The notes: a model not told the origin generated them from the letters alone. A stretch of 64,000 nucleotides of DNA from Roseibium polysiphoniae (GCF_014842925.1 NZ_JACYXJ010000006.1:1-64000), one strand, 5' to 3'; positions 43,691-53,369 are shown, numbered from the stretch's first letter. Translations and numbers: made by a program.

Positions 43691-45346
43691 TTATTCGGCC
43701 GCAGCCAGATGGCCGGCAGCGCTGGCTTCAGCTTCTTCAGCTTCGCCATGACGGACAGTCATCCAGAGGTTGTAGGCCATGATCACAGCGCCAAGGACGA
43801 ACAGAGCGCCGCCCAATGCACGGATCACGTAGAAGGGGTACATCGCCTCAACGGTTTCAATGAAGGAATACTCGAGGAAGCCCAGCGCATCGTAGGCACG
43901 CCACATAAGGCCCTGCATGATCCCGGACACCCACATGGAGGTGATGTAGAGAACGATGCCGAGGGTCGAGAGCCAGAAGTGCCAGTTGACCAGCTTGAGC
44001 GAGTAAAGGTTCTTCTTGTTCCACAGCCACGGAACCAGGCAGTACAGCGCTCCAAAGGAGATGTAGCCGACCCAGCCCAAAGCACCTGAGTGAACGTGAC
44101 CGATGGTCCAGTCGGTGTAATGCGAAAGCGAGTTCACCGAGCGAAGGCTCATCAAAGGTCCTTCGAAGGTGGACATGCCGTAGAAGGCAACGGACACCAC
44201 CATCATGCGCAGAACCGGATCGGTCCGCAGCTTGTCCCAGGCACCTGACAGGGTCATCAGACCATTGATCATGCCACCCCAGGACGGCATCCAGAGGATG
44301 ATCGAGAAGGTTGCGCCCAAGGTCGAAGCCCACTGCGGCAGAGCCGTATAGTGCAGGTGGTGCGGTCCAGCCCAGATGTAGAGGAAGATCAGCGCCCAGA
44401 AGTGCACGATGGACAGGCGGTAAGAATAGACCGGCCGCTCAGCGCGCTTGGGCACGAAGTAATACATGATGGCAAGGAAGCCTGCGGTCAGGAAAAAGCC
44501 GACAGCGTTGTGACCATACCACCATTGAACCATGGCATCCTGCACGCCTGACCAGACGATGTAGGACTTGGTGCCATAGACCGTCACCGGGATCGTGGCG
44601 TTGTTGACCAGATGCAACATCGCGATGGTGACGATGAAGGCCAGGTAGAACCAGTTGGCCACATAGATGTGTGGCTCTTTGCGCTTCCACAAAGTCCCCA
44701 GGAACAGCAAGAGGTAGGCAACCCAGACGATGGTCAGCCAAAGGTCGGCGTACCATTCAGGTTCGGCATATTCCTTGGATTGGGTCGCGCCGAGCAGGTA
44801 GCCCGTTCCGGCGATGACGATAAAGACGTTGTAGCCGATGATCACAAACCAGGGGAGAACCGAGCCAGGCATGCGCACGCGGCAGGTACGCTGAACCACA
44901 TACATGGAGGTCGCAATCAGCACATTCCCGCCGAACGCAAAGATCACGGCCGACGTGTGAAGCGGACGCAAGCGGCCGAAATTTGTCCAGGGAAGATCAA
45001 AGTTCAGCGCCGGCCATGCCAGCTGCGAAGCAATGATCAAACCGACAGTAAAGCCCGAGATGCCCCAGAACATGGCAGCCACAACACCGAACTTGACCGG
45101 CGCCATGTTGTAGTTCGGCTTTCCGTTGATTTCCTGAGGGATCGGGATCCCGCCGTCATCGAAGTAATTCTTGAAGATGACAAACACGCTGCCGGCCGCG
45201 ACGAATGCGCCGAGCATTGCGTGAAATGCCATCACTTGATCGTAAGTTTTGCCCGCCACGATCAGGCAGGCGAATGCCAACACCACAAGGAAAGCTGCGA
45301 AGAGACCTTCCTCGAGCGTGATCAATCTGGCCTGTGTCTGTGCCAT
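43691..45346 (-). CDS. ccoN: Cbb3 oxidase catalytic subunit I
   Basis: The 551-aa, 12-helix heme-copper oxidase subunit reduces O2 with very high affinity. Visible ligand segments include RPLHTSAV, the [14 protein letters not shown] helix (CuB His and the Tyr cofactor region), the GPHHLHYT pair, and [12 protein letters not shown]. It is first in ccoNOQP and is preceded by a palindromic FNR/FixK box. Confidence 0.97.
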   Translation of the reverse strand: MAQTQARLITLEEGLFAAFLVVLAFACLIVAGKTYDQVMAFHAMLGAFVAAGSVFVIFKNYFDDGGIPIPQEINGKPNYNMAPVKFGVVAAMFWGISGFTVGLIIASQLAWPALNFDLPWTNFGRLRPLHTSAVIFAFGGNVLIATSMYVVQRTCRVRMPGSVLPWFVIIGYNVFIVIAGTGYLLGATQSKEYAEPEWYADLWLTIVWVAYLLLFLGTLWKRKEPHIYVANWFYLAFIVTIAMLHLVNNATIPVTVYGTKSYIVWSGVQDAMVQWWYGHNAVGFFLTAGFLAIMYYFVPKRAERPVYSYRLSIVHFWALIFLYIWAGPHHLHYTALPQWASTLGATFSIILWMPSWGGMINGLMTLSGAWDKLRTDPVLRMMVVSVAFYGMSTFEGPLMSLRSVNSLSHYTDWTIGHVHSGALGWVGYISFGALYCLVPWLWNKKNLYSLKLVNWHFWLSTLGIVLYITSMWVSGIMQGLMWRAYDALGFLEYSFIETVEAMYPFYVIRALGGALFVLGAVIMAYNLWMTVRHGEAEEAEASAAGHLAAAE

Positions 45347-45426
45347 TTTGCGCGCCCCAGTCTTCTATATCGTTACACTGTGCCAACGATTGGTCCGACC
45401 TTGCGCATGGCGTGGGCAGGCTGACG

Positions 45427-45440
45427 TTGATCCAGATCAA
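45427..45440. promoter_or_regulatory. FNR/FixK box upstream of ccoN
   Basis: TTGATCCAGATCAA is a perfect TTGA-N6-TCAA palindrome centred about 87 bp upstream of the ccoN start. This is the expected FixK/FnrL activator site for cbb3 oxidase operons. Confidence 0.8.
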
Positions 45441-45578
45441 GATTGCCCGACTCCGCCCGCAAAAGATGGTCGTCACGGAGTCGCTGCGGCAATTTGCGCG
45501 GAGAAAACAAGCCTGAAGAGGAAGCAACGGCGATTTGCCGAGAATCGGCGGAGGGGCCACAAATCTGGCGCGCGGACC

Positions 45579-46625
45579 TTATCTCGAGCCGAGGAAAAAC
45601 CGGGTCGCAAAGGGCAGAAGCAGCACCATGCCGATGTAGCGAACCAGCTGATGCGCGGCAACGAACGCCGGGTCCAGATCCATCATGAACGCCAGCAACG
45701 TCATGACTTCGAGGCCACCTGGCGCATAGGCCAGGAGCAACTGGCCGAATGGCAAGCCGAGAACGGTCGAAACGACCAACGCGATCATGGTGGAGACGCA
45801 TAAACCGACAGCGACAGCCCCCATGCTCGCCTTGATGATGCGGAGAAACACGGTCAGCGACGTTGAACTGAACCGGCTTCCGATAAAACAGCCAAGGCCG
45901 ATGTAGCAGGGAATCAAGACAAACTCGGGCAATGCCACCGGGATCACGCCCGACGCATTCAAGGCTGAACTCATGAAGAACGCCCCCGTCATCCATCCTC
46001 CGGGGACGCCGACACGCACTGCCACAAAACTTGCGCCGATGCACAGCGCGAACAGGATCGCCATCTGGAGAAGCGTCGGCAAGACATCGCGTTCAAGACC
46101 GTGTGGCGGATGGCTGGCGGTGGACGTGATGAAAAGTGGCAGCACCACAATCAGGATCAAGAGCCGGGTTGATTGGGACGCAGCGATCCGCGCCAGATCA
46201 ACTTGTCTTTCTGCAGCAAGTGCCATGACGAAGGACAGCGCTCCCGGGATCGCGCCAAAGTAGGCGGCCTCAGAATCCCATCGAACGGCATAGCGCAAGA
46301 ATATGAATGTTGCCCCCGTGACCAGGGCCACCACAACCAGGAGCGCCGCCATCGTCCATGGCCAATCGCTCACCCGCTCGACCACCTCAGGGGTTACGCC
46401 CGCCCCCATGGAGAGCCCCAAGACGACAAAGAGGGCGTCGCGCAAAGGATCGGGCAAGGAGACCGGCAGCCTGCCAAGCGCAGCTGCAGCGACAGCCACC
46501 ATCGCACCAGACATCCCCGCCGCGGGCAGGCCCATAGCTGTGAAGACCAGTCCTCCGGCCGCTCCAAGAGCAACCGTCAGAGCAATCGAGCGCAACGTCT
46601 GCCATGATGGCCAATTCAAATTCAA
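45579..46625 (-). CDS. AbrB-family (Gneg_AbrB duplicate) membrane protein
   Basis: The 348-aa integral membrane protein has about ten hydrophobic segments in two internally repeated halves (GAAGGLVFTAMGLPAAGMSG and LGLPFGQLLLAYAPGGLEVM). This matches the family often annotated as AbrB transcriptional regulator or ammonia monooxygenase, a misnomer: it is a membrane protein, possibly a transporter. GSRFSS and GGLEVM loops are typical. It is unrelated to the cco genes functionally, so far as can be seen. Confidence 0.85.
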   Translation of the reverse strand: MNLNWPSWQTLRSIALTVALGAAGGLVFTAMGLPAAGMSGAMVAVAAAALGRLPVSLPDPLRDALFVVLGLSMGAGVTPEVVERVSDWPWTMAALLVVVALVTGATFIFLRYAVRWDSEAAYFGAIPGALSFVMALAAERQVDLARIAASQSTRLLILIVVLPLFITSTASHPPHGLERDVLPTLLQMAILFALCIGASFVAVRVGVPGGWMTGAFFMSSALNASGVIPVALPEFVLIPCYIGLGCFIGSRFSSTSLTVFLRIIKASMGAVAVGLCVSTMIALVVSTVLGLPFGQLLLAYAPGGLEVMTLLAFMMDLDPAFVAAHQLVRYIGMVLLLPFATRFFLGSR

Positions 46626-46655
46626 CGCAATGTCCTTTTGAAAAGATGTTGGACC

Positions 46656-47390
46656 TCAGGTGCCCAGCAAGGCTGCCTCGTCCAGATCGGGCCGCTGAGG
46701 CTCCAGAAATGCAGAGCCGCTGATTTCCTCCATGGCAATCGCCCGCTGAACCGACGGCCGGTCCTGCAGCAGCGACAACATGCCGTGAAGCGCCGGCCAG
46801 CGATCCGCATCGAACACCCGCGCCGCAGGATAGAGATGATACCACCGCACACAGGCCGCGGCATAGAAGTCGAGAAGCGAGGGGGTCGAACCCAGCATGT
46901 AGGGACCCGCCGACCCTTGGAATGCCGTTTCCAGATGCGAGAAGCCTTGTTCGATCCGGGTCTCCAGGGCGGCGGCCAGATGCGGCATCCCAGCCTCATC
47001 CGACATGTAGCGCTCCGGGCGAAAAGATATCCTGAGATCGGCGTGCAACGTGTTGGACAGAAAGAACAGCCACGACAGGAGCCTACCCCGGTCAGGCGAC
47101 GCCACCTGGGCCGCCAGCCGCCCGGTCTTGTCGGCCAGGTAAAGAAGAATCCCAGCCGTCTCGAAAAGAGGCTCTTTCTGATCGGGATCAATCAGGACCG
47201 GCAGCAAGCCTTGCGGGTTGAGTTTGAGATATTCAGGGGACCTGTTCATTCGATTGGCGCGATTGATCTCGACGAAGCGATAATCCATTTCGAGCTCTTC
47301 GAGAATGAAGCGCACCACCAGATTGGCGCTGTCAAAAGAGCCGAACAGATGAAGCCGAGTTGGATCGAGCTGGAAGGCGTCCTGCACCAT
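46656..47390 (-). CDS. Glutathione S-transferase family protein
   Basis: The 244-aa product has an N-terminal thioredoxin-fold domain (LHLFGSFDSANLVVRFILEE, NPQGLLPVLI, ETAGILLYLAD with Glu-Thr/Ser binding the gamma-Glu of GSH) and an all-helical C-terminal domain. The usual catalytic position carries Ser (GSFDSANL). The substrate is unknown. It is divergent from hemN, and the shared gap holds a FixK-type box. Confidence 0.88.
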   Translation of the reverse strand: MVQDAFQLDPTRLHLFGSFDSANLVVRFILEELEMDYRFVEINRANRMNRSPEYLKLNPQGLLPVLIDPDQKEPLFETAGILLYLADKTGRLAAQVASPDRGRLLSWLFFLSNTLHADLRISFRPERYMSDEAGMPHLAAALETRIEQGFSHLETAFQGSAGPYMLGSTPSLLDFYAAACVRWYHLYPAARVFDADRWPALHGMLSLLQDRPSVQRAIAMEEISGSAFLEPQRPDLDEAALLGT

Positions 47391-47446
47391 CTTCTACTTC
47401 CTGAGCCGATTTTCGGGATGGCAAACCTGACCTGATTTCCTTCACC

Positions 47447-47460
47447 TTGCGAAAGATCAA
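47447..47460. promoter_or_regulatory. FixK/FNR-type box upstream of hemN
   Basis: TTGC-GAAAGA-TCAA fits TTG(A/C)-N6-(T/G)CAA and ends 34 bp before hemN. Position and gene fit anaerobic/micro-oxic activation. Confidence 0.6.
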
Positions 47461-47494
47461 AGACTGAAGGGCGCGCTCACGTCAGTTTGCCGGA

Positions 47495-48853
47495 ATGACT
47501 GACACATTCTCATCCTATGCCATGCGCAACGTGCCGCGCTATACCAGTTATCCGACTGCGCCGCATTTTAATGCGGGCGTTACCGACGCGATCTATTCGG
47601 ACTGGCTTGGCGCGCTGTCACCTCGAGACAGCCTCTCGCTCTATCTGCACGTCCCCTATTGCCGTGAGATGTGCCACTACTGCGGCTGCTACACCAAGGC
47701 AACGCGCCAGGAGGCCCCGCTTCTTTCCTACGCCAAAACGCTTGGTCAAGAGCTGGAACTGGTCGCCGATCACCTCAAGACACCGGGTCAGGTCAGGCAC
47801 ATTCACTGGGGCGGCGGGACGCCTAGCCTGTTGCCTGAGCAGAGCCTTCTAGACCTTGCCGGGATGATGCGGGTCCTGTTTGATTTTTCACCAGACATCG
47901 AACACGCCATCGAGCTTGATCCACGCTACGTCAGCGCATCCCTCGCCGAAACGCTGGTGACGATGGGTGTCAATCGGGCAAGCCTTGGCGTTCAGGATTT
48001 CGACCCCACTGTTCAAGTCGCAATTGGCCGCGTTCAGTCCTATGACCTCGTCAAGACCGCAACGGAGCGGCTGCGGCATGCCGGTCTGGCTGCGTTGAAC
48101 TTCGACCTGATGTATGGCTTGCCGGAACAATCGCTAGAGACCATCCGTGACACGGTTGCGCGCACCGTTGAGCTGAATCCGGGCCGGATTGCGCTCTTCG
48201 GCTATGCCCATGTGCCATGGATGAAAAAACATCAGCGCCTGATTGATGAAAGCCGCCTTCCCTCCGCTGCAGAGCGCCTTGCCCTCGCTGAAGCGGCTCG
48301 CGCCGACCTCTTGAGCGCCGGGTACCTGGCGATCGGCCTCGATCATTTTGCCAGACCGGACGATTCCATGGCGATCGCGGAGCAACAGGGGCAGCTGCGC
48401 CGGAATTTTCAGGGCTACACCACGGACACGGGCGACCAGCTGATCGGTTTTGGCGTTTCGTCAATCGGGAAGCTCAGCCAGGGCTACGTCCAGAACATGC
48501 CTGACGTCAGGCATTGGAGCCGGGCCATTTCGGATGGCAAGCTTCCTGTTGCCAAAGGCATGGCACTGAGCACGGACGACCGCCTGCGTGGCAGCATCAT
48601 CGAACAACTAATGACCAATCATCTGTGCGACATTGAAGAGACCTCCCGGCTGTTCGGCACCGAACCAGCTGATCTTCTGCCGTCGATAGATGCGCTTCAG
48701 GAGCTGGTCGACCAGGGTCTGGTTCAGCTGAATGGCTGGACGGTGGTCATTCCGAAGAGAGGCCAGAGCTATGTCCGCCTCGCCGCGGCAGCTTTCGATG
48801 CCTATCTTGGCGGGCGAGACGCCGGCGCGGGCAAGCATTCCATGGCTGTCTGA
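47495..48853 (+). CDS. hemN: Oxygen-independent coproporphyrinogen III oxidase
   Basis: The 452-aa radical SAM enzyme decarboxylates coproporphyrinogen III without O2. It has the 4Fe-4S motif YCREMCHYCGCYT, which is CxxxCxxC plus the extra Cys typical of genuine HemN, the HWGGGTPSLL segment, and a C-terminal HemN domain. It keeps heme synthesis running in micro-oxic conditions alongside cbb3 oxidase. Confidence 0.95.
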   Translation: MTDTFSSYAMRNVPRYTSYPTAPHFNAGVTDAIYSDWLGALSPRDSLSLYLHVPYCREMCHYCGCYTKATRQEAPLLSYAKTLGQELELVADHLKTPGQVRHIHWGGGTPSLLPEQSLLDLAGMMRVLFDFSPDIEHAIELDPRYVSASLAETLVTMGVNRASLGVQDFDPTVQVAIGRVQSYDLVKTATERLRHAGLAALNFDLMYGLPEQSLETIRDTVARTVELNPGRIALFGYAHVPWMKKHQRLIDESRLPSAAERLALAEAARADLLSAGYLAIGLDHFARPDDSMAIAEQQGQLRRNFQGYTTDTGDQLIGFGVSSIGKLSQGYVQNMPDVRHWSRAISDGKLPVAKGMALSTDDRLRGSIIEQLMTNHLCDIEETSRLFGTEPADLLPSIDALQELVDQGLVQLNGWTVVIPKRGQSYVRLAAAAFDAYLGGRDAGAGKHSMAV

Positions 48854-48922
48854 GCATAAGTTTTGGTGGCGAGGTTTCCTCGGTCAATCTTTCCCCGCCC
48901 ACGTCCGGGGCAAAACAGCTGA

Positions 48923-48952
48923 CAAAAAAGCCGGCGCAGGGGCTGCGCCGGC
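48923..48952 (-). terminator. Intrinsic terminator of fixK
   Basis: GCCGGCGCAG and CTGCGCCGGC form a perfect 10-bp stem with a 3-nt loop. On the minus strand the stem is followed by TTTTTT. It lies about 55 bp after the fixK stop and also faces the end of hemN. Confidence 0.88.
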
Positions 48953-49006
48953 AAGGGGGCCGATGGGAGGATGCACAGTTCGGTGGGCCCCGAAGTTTTT
49001 GGGAAC

Positions 49007-49726
49007 TCAGTGAATGCCGGTCATCTGGCAAAGACCGCAAATCCGGTTCAGATGGATCTTGTCGGACCGATCGATCCGGATCACGCCGCGGCGCTTGAGG
49101 TCAGAGACCACACGGCTCACAGTTTCGATCGTCAGACCGAGGTAGTCCGCGATTTCCTGGCGCGTCATATGCAGCTGGAGATCACACCCATCGTCAGACT
49201 TGCTCGGATCAGGTCCGACACAGCCAACACCGCCACCACGGTTGGGCACGAGGTACATCAAGAACGATGCAACGCGCTCGACGGCAGACTTGCGGCCTAG
49301 CAACACTGCGTGTTCGTGCAGAATGTTCATCTGGTTGGTCAGGCACTTTGTGAGCTGACGCTGAAGATCAACCGATGCTTCGACCTGCTTCAGATCAACT
49401 TCACGAACCGTCGCTTCAGTCAGCGTTTCAGCGGTGCAGTCCTGTTCCTCACCGGCGGACAAACCGAAGATGTCGCCGGGGCGCAGGATTTCGACAACCT
49501 GGCGCCGTCCGTCCGGGAGCAGCTTGAAGAGCATGATCGTGCCGCTTGCCAGCTGATAGAGACGCTTTGCCTCGTCGCCCTCGTAATACACGACGTCATG
49601 CGCGCCGAATTTCGTGAGTTTGGCGCCGAAGGCCTCAAATGTCGGTTGAGTTGCCACTGCCATGGGGCGCGCAGCCGCCCGCGCAGCGCCATATTGACCG
49701 TTCGCTTCGTGTTCCAGGTATGCCAT
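49007..49726 (-). CDS. fixK: FixK-type Crp/Fnr transcription factor
   Basis: The 239-aa regulator has a cyclic-nucleotide-type beta-barrel (VVYYEGDEAKRLYQLASGTI, LRPGDIFGLSAG), a dimer helix, and a C-terminal HTH EIADYLGLTIETVSRVVSDL whose E-x2-S-R contacts read TTGA half sites. The N-terminal Cys cluster of oxygen-sensing FNR is absent, so it is FixK-like. Oddly it carries Cys in a loop (GGVGCVGPDPSKSDDGC) and a C-terminal RICGLC pair. It is downstream of fixLJ and a receiver gene. Confidence 0.88.
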   Translation of the reverse strand: MAYLEHEANGQYGAARAAARPMAVATQPTFEAFGAKLTKFGAHDVVYYEGDEAKRLYQLASGTIMLFKLLPDGRRQVVEILRPGDIFGLSAGEEQDCTAETLTEATVREVDLKQVEASVDLQRQLTKCLTNQMNILHEHAVLLGRKSAVERVASFLMYLVPNRGGGVGCVGPDPSKSDDGCDLQLHMTRQEIADYLGLTIETVSRVVSDLKRRGVIRIDRSDKIHLNRICGLCQMTGIH

Positions 49727-49860
49727 TTCAGACCCCTCCTTTACGCAGCAAGGGGCACAATAGACATGAGGAACAGAAGATCATCTTCTGCCTATCCCGG
49801 TCAGTGTTGGCTCAGTCCCGTCCGACTGCCCAACGCCCTTGCTAAGAACAAGCTAGACCG

Positions 49861-49932
49861 ATGATCTCGATCAAGAAATTCGGTCGAATGCGTAAGGCCA
49901 ACTACATAGTTACCATATGGAATACGTAAGTA
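49861..49932. promoter_or_regulatory. fixK upstream sites: FNR-like box and possible FixJ site
   Basis: ATGA-TCTCGA-TCAA at 49861-49874 is 7 of 8 in a TTGA-N6-TCAA palindrome and lies about 135 bp upstream of fixK, fitting autoregulation. Further upstream, ACGTAAGTAT at 49923-49932 resembles the GTAMGTAG FixJ site described for rhizobial fixK promoters (as recalled). Both are untested. Confidence 0.4.
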
Positions 49933-50037
49933 TCCCTAAGCAGTTACCGCAGGTCGAGCTGCATGAAGTACACCAAGATGGTCGAGTTTTTTACCGAGTG
50001 AGACTGATCGCCTCGGGAGATTTTCTGGAAGGGGAAA

Positions 50038-50379
50038 TCAGTTCAAATGTTCTGCAAGTGCCGGAAATGACAGAGGCTTGCGCAGAACAGTCATGGAGGC
50101 AAACTGTGGCAGCTTTCGCTCCAGCTTGGACTTTGAATGGCCGGAAATCACGATCACCCGTGGCGGCTCCTCGCTCAGCTCCAGGCGCCGGACCACTTCC
50201 TCCCCGCCGATACCAGGAAGGCCCAGATCAACAATCACCAGATCTTCGGAATCAGGTGCTGGCTCTGCCAGAAAACTCTCCGCATCGGGATAGCAAAGCG
50301 GTGCATGACCAAGGACACTCAAAACAGTGGCCAAGGCATCAGAGACCGCCAGATCATCCTCGATTATGTGAATACGCAC
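50038..50379 (-). CDS. Receiver-only response regulator of the fixLJ cluster
   Basis: The 113-aa product is a lone receiver domain: IIEDDLAVSDAL, phospho-Asp in VIVDLGLPGIGG, Ser of VISGHSK and Lys of VLRKPLS. It is between fixJ and fixK on the same strand. A stand-alone receiver at this point is also found in Bradyrhizobium-type fixLJ-fixK clusters. It may compete for FixL phosphate or act as a phosphate sink; its role is not shown here. Confidence 0.85.
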   Translation of the reverse strand: MRIHIIEDDLAVSDALATVLSVLGHAPLCYPDAESFLAEPAPDSEDLVIVDLGLPGIGGEEVVRRLELSEEPPRVIVISGHSKSKLERKLPQFASMTVLRKPLSFPALAEHLN

Positions 50380-50550
50380 GGAGTTTTGCTTTCAGAATTC
50401 AGACTGGTACAGACCGCCCAATGTAGAGCAAAACATGCAGGTTTTCAGTACGCACAAACACGAATTTTCGCTGCGAAAGCCGTACTCAGAGTATGTGTTT
50501 GCGGCCGCTGCAATCAGAGGCGGCGCCTAGATGACGCCACCTGTCCAGCT

Positions 50551-51162
50551 CTATGCCCGGCCCAGGACAATCCGAACCAGGTCAGCCGCGTTTCGGGCAC
50601 CCAGTTTTTCCATGATCCGGGCCCTGTGAACCTCAACGGTCCTTGGACTGATCCCCAGGATGCGGCCAGCTTCCTTGTTTGAGGCTCCGCCGGTGATTTC
50701 CTGCAGGACGTCACGCTCCCGCCGGGTCAAAAGATCCGACCCCTCAAAGACGGTCGGATCGTTTTCCAGCTGACGCTTTTCCATCGCCGCGATGCCGTCA
50801 TTGATCCGGCCCACCACGGTCTCGGCGGTAAAGGGCTTTTCAATGAAATCAAAGGCGCCATTCCGGATCGCCTCGACCGCCATGGGGATATCGCCCTGAC
50901 CGGAGATGATGAAAATCGGCGCGGGATAATCCTCGCCATTCAACGCCTTCAGGATTTCGATACCGGAGCGGCCCGGCATATGGACATCAAGAACAACGCA
51001 GGCCGGATGGGTCTTGCTCGCGGAATTTACGAACGTGTCGCCATCTGAAAAGGTCTCAACCACGAAACCCTCCATGCTGAACACGACAGACAGCGCATCA
51101 CGCACCGCCGGGTCGTCATCAACGATGTAGATGGCTTTCGCATCGTTCGTCATTCTTGTCAC
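50551..51162 (-). CDS. fixJ: FixJ response regulator
   Basis: The 203-aa product has a receiver domain (IYIVDDDPAVRDAL, phospho-Asp59 in VVLDVHMPGRSG, FISGQGD and EKPF) and a LuxR-type HTH (LTRRERDVLQEITGGASNKE, then GISPRTVEVHRARIMEKLGA). Phosphorylated FixJ activates fixK in rhizobia. Normal length, start ATG 51162. Confidence 0.94.
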   Translation of the reverse strand: MTRMTNDAKAIYIVDDDPAVRDALSVVFSMEGFVVETFSDGDTFVNSASKTHPACVVLDVHMPGRSGIEILKALNGEDYPAPIFIISGQGDIPMAVEAIRNGAFDFIEKPFTAETVVGRINDGIAAMEKRQLENDPTVFEGSDLLTRRERDVLQEITGGASNKEAGRILGISPRTVEVHRARIMEKLGARNAADLVRIVLGRA

Positions 51163-51206
51163 GTCCTTCCAATTTGAACCGGCCTGCCGTTCGACATCAG
51201 CCGTGC

Positions 51207-52376
51207 TCAGTCACACAGTGCGCCGGCGTCATTTGCGCGGCGCGCAGTACCGACCGGTAATTTCAAGATAAATGTTGCTCCGCGCCCGGAAACGCTTGGG
51301 CCGAGCAAGAGGTCACCGCCGTGGTTCTGGGCGATCGACCTTGAAATGGCGAGCCCCAATCCAAGGCCCTTCTGCTTCTTGCCGGTAAAGGCCTTGAAGA
51401 GCTCAGGTACGAGATCCTCGGGAACCCCTGTTCCCGTATCACTGACCTGAAATTCAACAAAGCCATCCTTCAGATCGGCCGCGAGGTGAACATTTTTGGT
51501 CTTGCTTTCACTGATCGCTTCACGAGCGTTTTTCAGCAAGTTGACCAAGACCTGCCTGATCTGAACCGGATCGGCAGGGAGCGTCGGCAACCCGGGCTCT
51601 ACGGAAGACGTGAACAGAGAGCGTCGCTCATTGGTGCCGAGCTCAACGAGCTCGATACAGGCCTTCGCGAAGGAAGCAACCTCGATTTGCTCACGCTCCG
51701 GCTCTTTCTTTTCTACAAGCTGGCGCATCCGTTGAATGATTTCACCGGCGCGCTCTGCTTCCTTTTCCGCCTTCAAAATGACGCTGAGCATCATCGGGTC
51801 GAAGTCGGCGCTGGCGCCGGCCTTGCGGGATACTGACTGCAGGTAGAGCAAGATGGCTGTCAGCGGCTGGTTGAGTTCATGCGCAATCGCCGCGCCCATC
51901 TCGTCCATGGCACTGATACGGGTCATGTGGACGAGTTGTGCCTGGGCCTGAGCCAGTCTTTCTTCGACGGACTTCCGGGACCTCAGATCCCTCAGGATGC
52001 CGATGAACTGACGACCTTCGCTGGTCGACGCATCGCCGACGGACAGCTCGACAGGAAACTCCGTACCGTCCTTGTGTCGTCCACGAACCTCGCGGCCAAT
52101 TCCGATAATCTTCTTCTCACCGGTATCGAGATAGTGCTGGACGAAACCGTCATGTGCAGCGGCGAAATCTGCCGGCATGATTTTCATGACGTTGTCGCCA
52201 ATTAGTTCGGCGGCCGTGTAGCCAAACAGCTTCTCACATGCCTTGTTGAAGGCAAGCACCTGACAGCGTTCATTAATCACGACGATGCCATCGGCAGCGG
52301 TGTCAAAAACACTCGCCAGACGTGCGTCAGAGACGGTCGCTTGCCGCTCGCTATGTTCGTCTAGTCCCTGATCCAT
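51207..52376 (-). CDS. fixL: FixL heme-PAS oxygen-sensor kinase
   Basis: The 389-aa soluble kinase has one PAS domain at about 18-135. The FixL heme signature is present: proximal His75 in HDGF and Arg95 in IGIGREVRGR, which stabilises bound O2 in known FixL. A HisKA domain follows with phospho-His166 in AIAHELNQPL, and an ATPase domain with N box NLLKNAREA and G boxes DTGTGVP and GLGLGLAIS. No membrane helices are seen, unlike membrane-anchored FixL of S. meliloti. It is upstream of fixJ, 44 bp apart. Confidence 0.94.
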   Translation of the reverse strand: MDQGLDEHSERQATVSDARLASVFDTAADGIVVINERCQVLAFNKACEKLFGYTAAELIGDNVMKIMPADFAAAHDGFVQHYLDTGEKKIIGIGREVRGRHKDGTEFPVELSVGDASTSEGRQFIGILRDLRSRKSVEERLAQAQAQLVHMTRISAMDEMGAAIAHELNQPLTAILLYLQSVSRKAGASADFDPMMLSVILKAEKEAERAGEIIQRMRQLVEKKEPEREQIEVASFAKACIELVELGTNERRSLFTSSVEPGLPTLPADPVQIRQVLVNLLKNAREAISESKTKNVHLAADLKDGFVEFQVSDTGTGVPEDLVPELFKAFTGKKQKGLGLGLAISRSIAQNHGGDLLLGPSVSGRGATFILKLPVGTARRANDAGALCD

Positions 52377-52700
52377 CGCCCCGGTCCCAAGCCCACTTCG
52401 AGGACGCTTTCGAATTCAGGTTTAAGGGTAATCACGTAACTCGGCAAGGCATAGTCTCAAGCCTGCGCTGCGACCCATTCAACAATTCGATCAATAGTTT
52501 CGTTCCTACGAGCCGCATTGAGGCGTGGCAAGATCGTGAATTTTCACAAGATCGCAACAAAATAGGGCGCGAACCTCGCGATCCTCGGCCACTCGCCATT
52601 TCAAGCCACCGCTGCGGCTGATCAACTCAGTGTATTCCTTCAAAAAAACAACCGGACTTCTCAGAGAAGCCCGGTTGCGCATCACACCGAAGAGTAGAAT
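52377..52700. other. Intergenic, fixL upstream and mscL downstream
   Basis: It contains the mscL terminator (52642-52676) and presumably the fixL promoter. No gene-like frame was seen; the + frame at 52322-52621 is a shadow. Confidence 0.4.
52642..52676 (-). terminator. Intrinsic terminator of mscL
   Basis: On the minus strand a stem AACCGGGCTTCTC/GAGAAGTCCGGTT (one mismatch) is followed by TTTTTTT. It starts about 25 bp past the mscL stop at 52701. Confidence 0.88.
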
Positions 52701-53126
52701 TTACTTCTTCAACAGGTCGCGAATTTCCTCGAGCAGAACAACTTCCTTTGCAGGAGCTGCAGGTGCCGCCGGCGCTGCTTCTTCCTTGCGGCGCATGTTG
52801 TTCACACCCTTGACCACGATGAAAAGTGCGAAAGCCACGATCACGAACTTGATGATGGCATTGATGAAGAGGCCAATGTTCCAGGTTACTGCGCCCGCTT
52901 CCTTTGCGGCAGCTACCGTTGCATAGGGGCCTTCAGGCGTGCCCTGCTTCAAGAGCAGGAACATCTCGGAAAAGTCGATATTGCCCAGCATCAATCCGAC
53001 TGGCGGCATGATGATATCATCAACCATGGATGAAACGATTGCACTGAATGCTGCACCAATGACGATGCCGACAGCCATGTCGACCATGTTGCCTTTGACG
53101 GCAAACTCTTTGAATTCTTTCAACAT
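52701..53126 (-). CDS. mscL: Large-conductance mechanosensitive channel
   Basis: The 141-aa protein of normal length opens under membrane tension and releases solutes during hypo-osmotic shock. It shows [20 protein letters not shown], the pore helix [20 protein letters not shown], the second helix [20 protein letters not shown], and a C-terminal basic-helix region with Ala/Pro linker. Confidence 0.95.
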   Translation of the reverse strand: MLKEFKEFAVKGNMVDMAVGIVIGAAFSAIVSSMVDDIIMPPVGLMLGNIDFSEMFLLLKQGTPEGPYATVAAAKEAGAVTWNIGLFINAIIKFVIVAFALFIVVKGVNNMRRKEEAAPAAPAAPAKEVVLLEEIRDLLKK

Positions 53127-53369
53127 TAAAGGTAGTCCCCGTTAGTCTTTTCCCCGAACAGAAAATCGGAATGATCTTCTGCGGAATGGTAAATAGAACC
53201 TTTATGAACCTTCCGACAAGCAGATTTCTCGTTGCTTGCACTCAACCGCAAGACCAATAGACACAACACAGCACTTATGGTCGGATCCGGTTGCTGAGCG
53301 TTTGGATCCGATTAGAGCCTGACGAGACCGTCAGGACAGGGCGGACAGCAGGGAGGGAAGAGCCCGCGC

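Noticed and set aside
49917..50426. Plus-strand frame MEYVSIPKQLPQ... upstream of fixK
   Set aside because: Its first 40 residues look reasonable, but the rest is antisense to the receiver gene and it would span fixK's regulatory region.
53232..53245. TTGC-TTGCAC-TCAA, a relaxed FixK pattern between mscL and the hybrid kinase
   Set aside because: The relaxed pattern is expected about four times per 64 kb by chance, and the inner bases are not symmetric as in the ccoN box.
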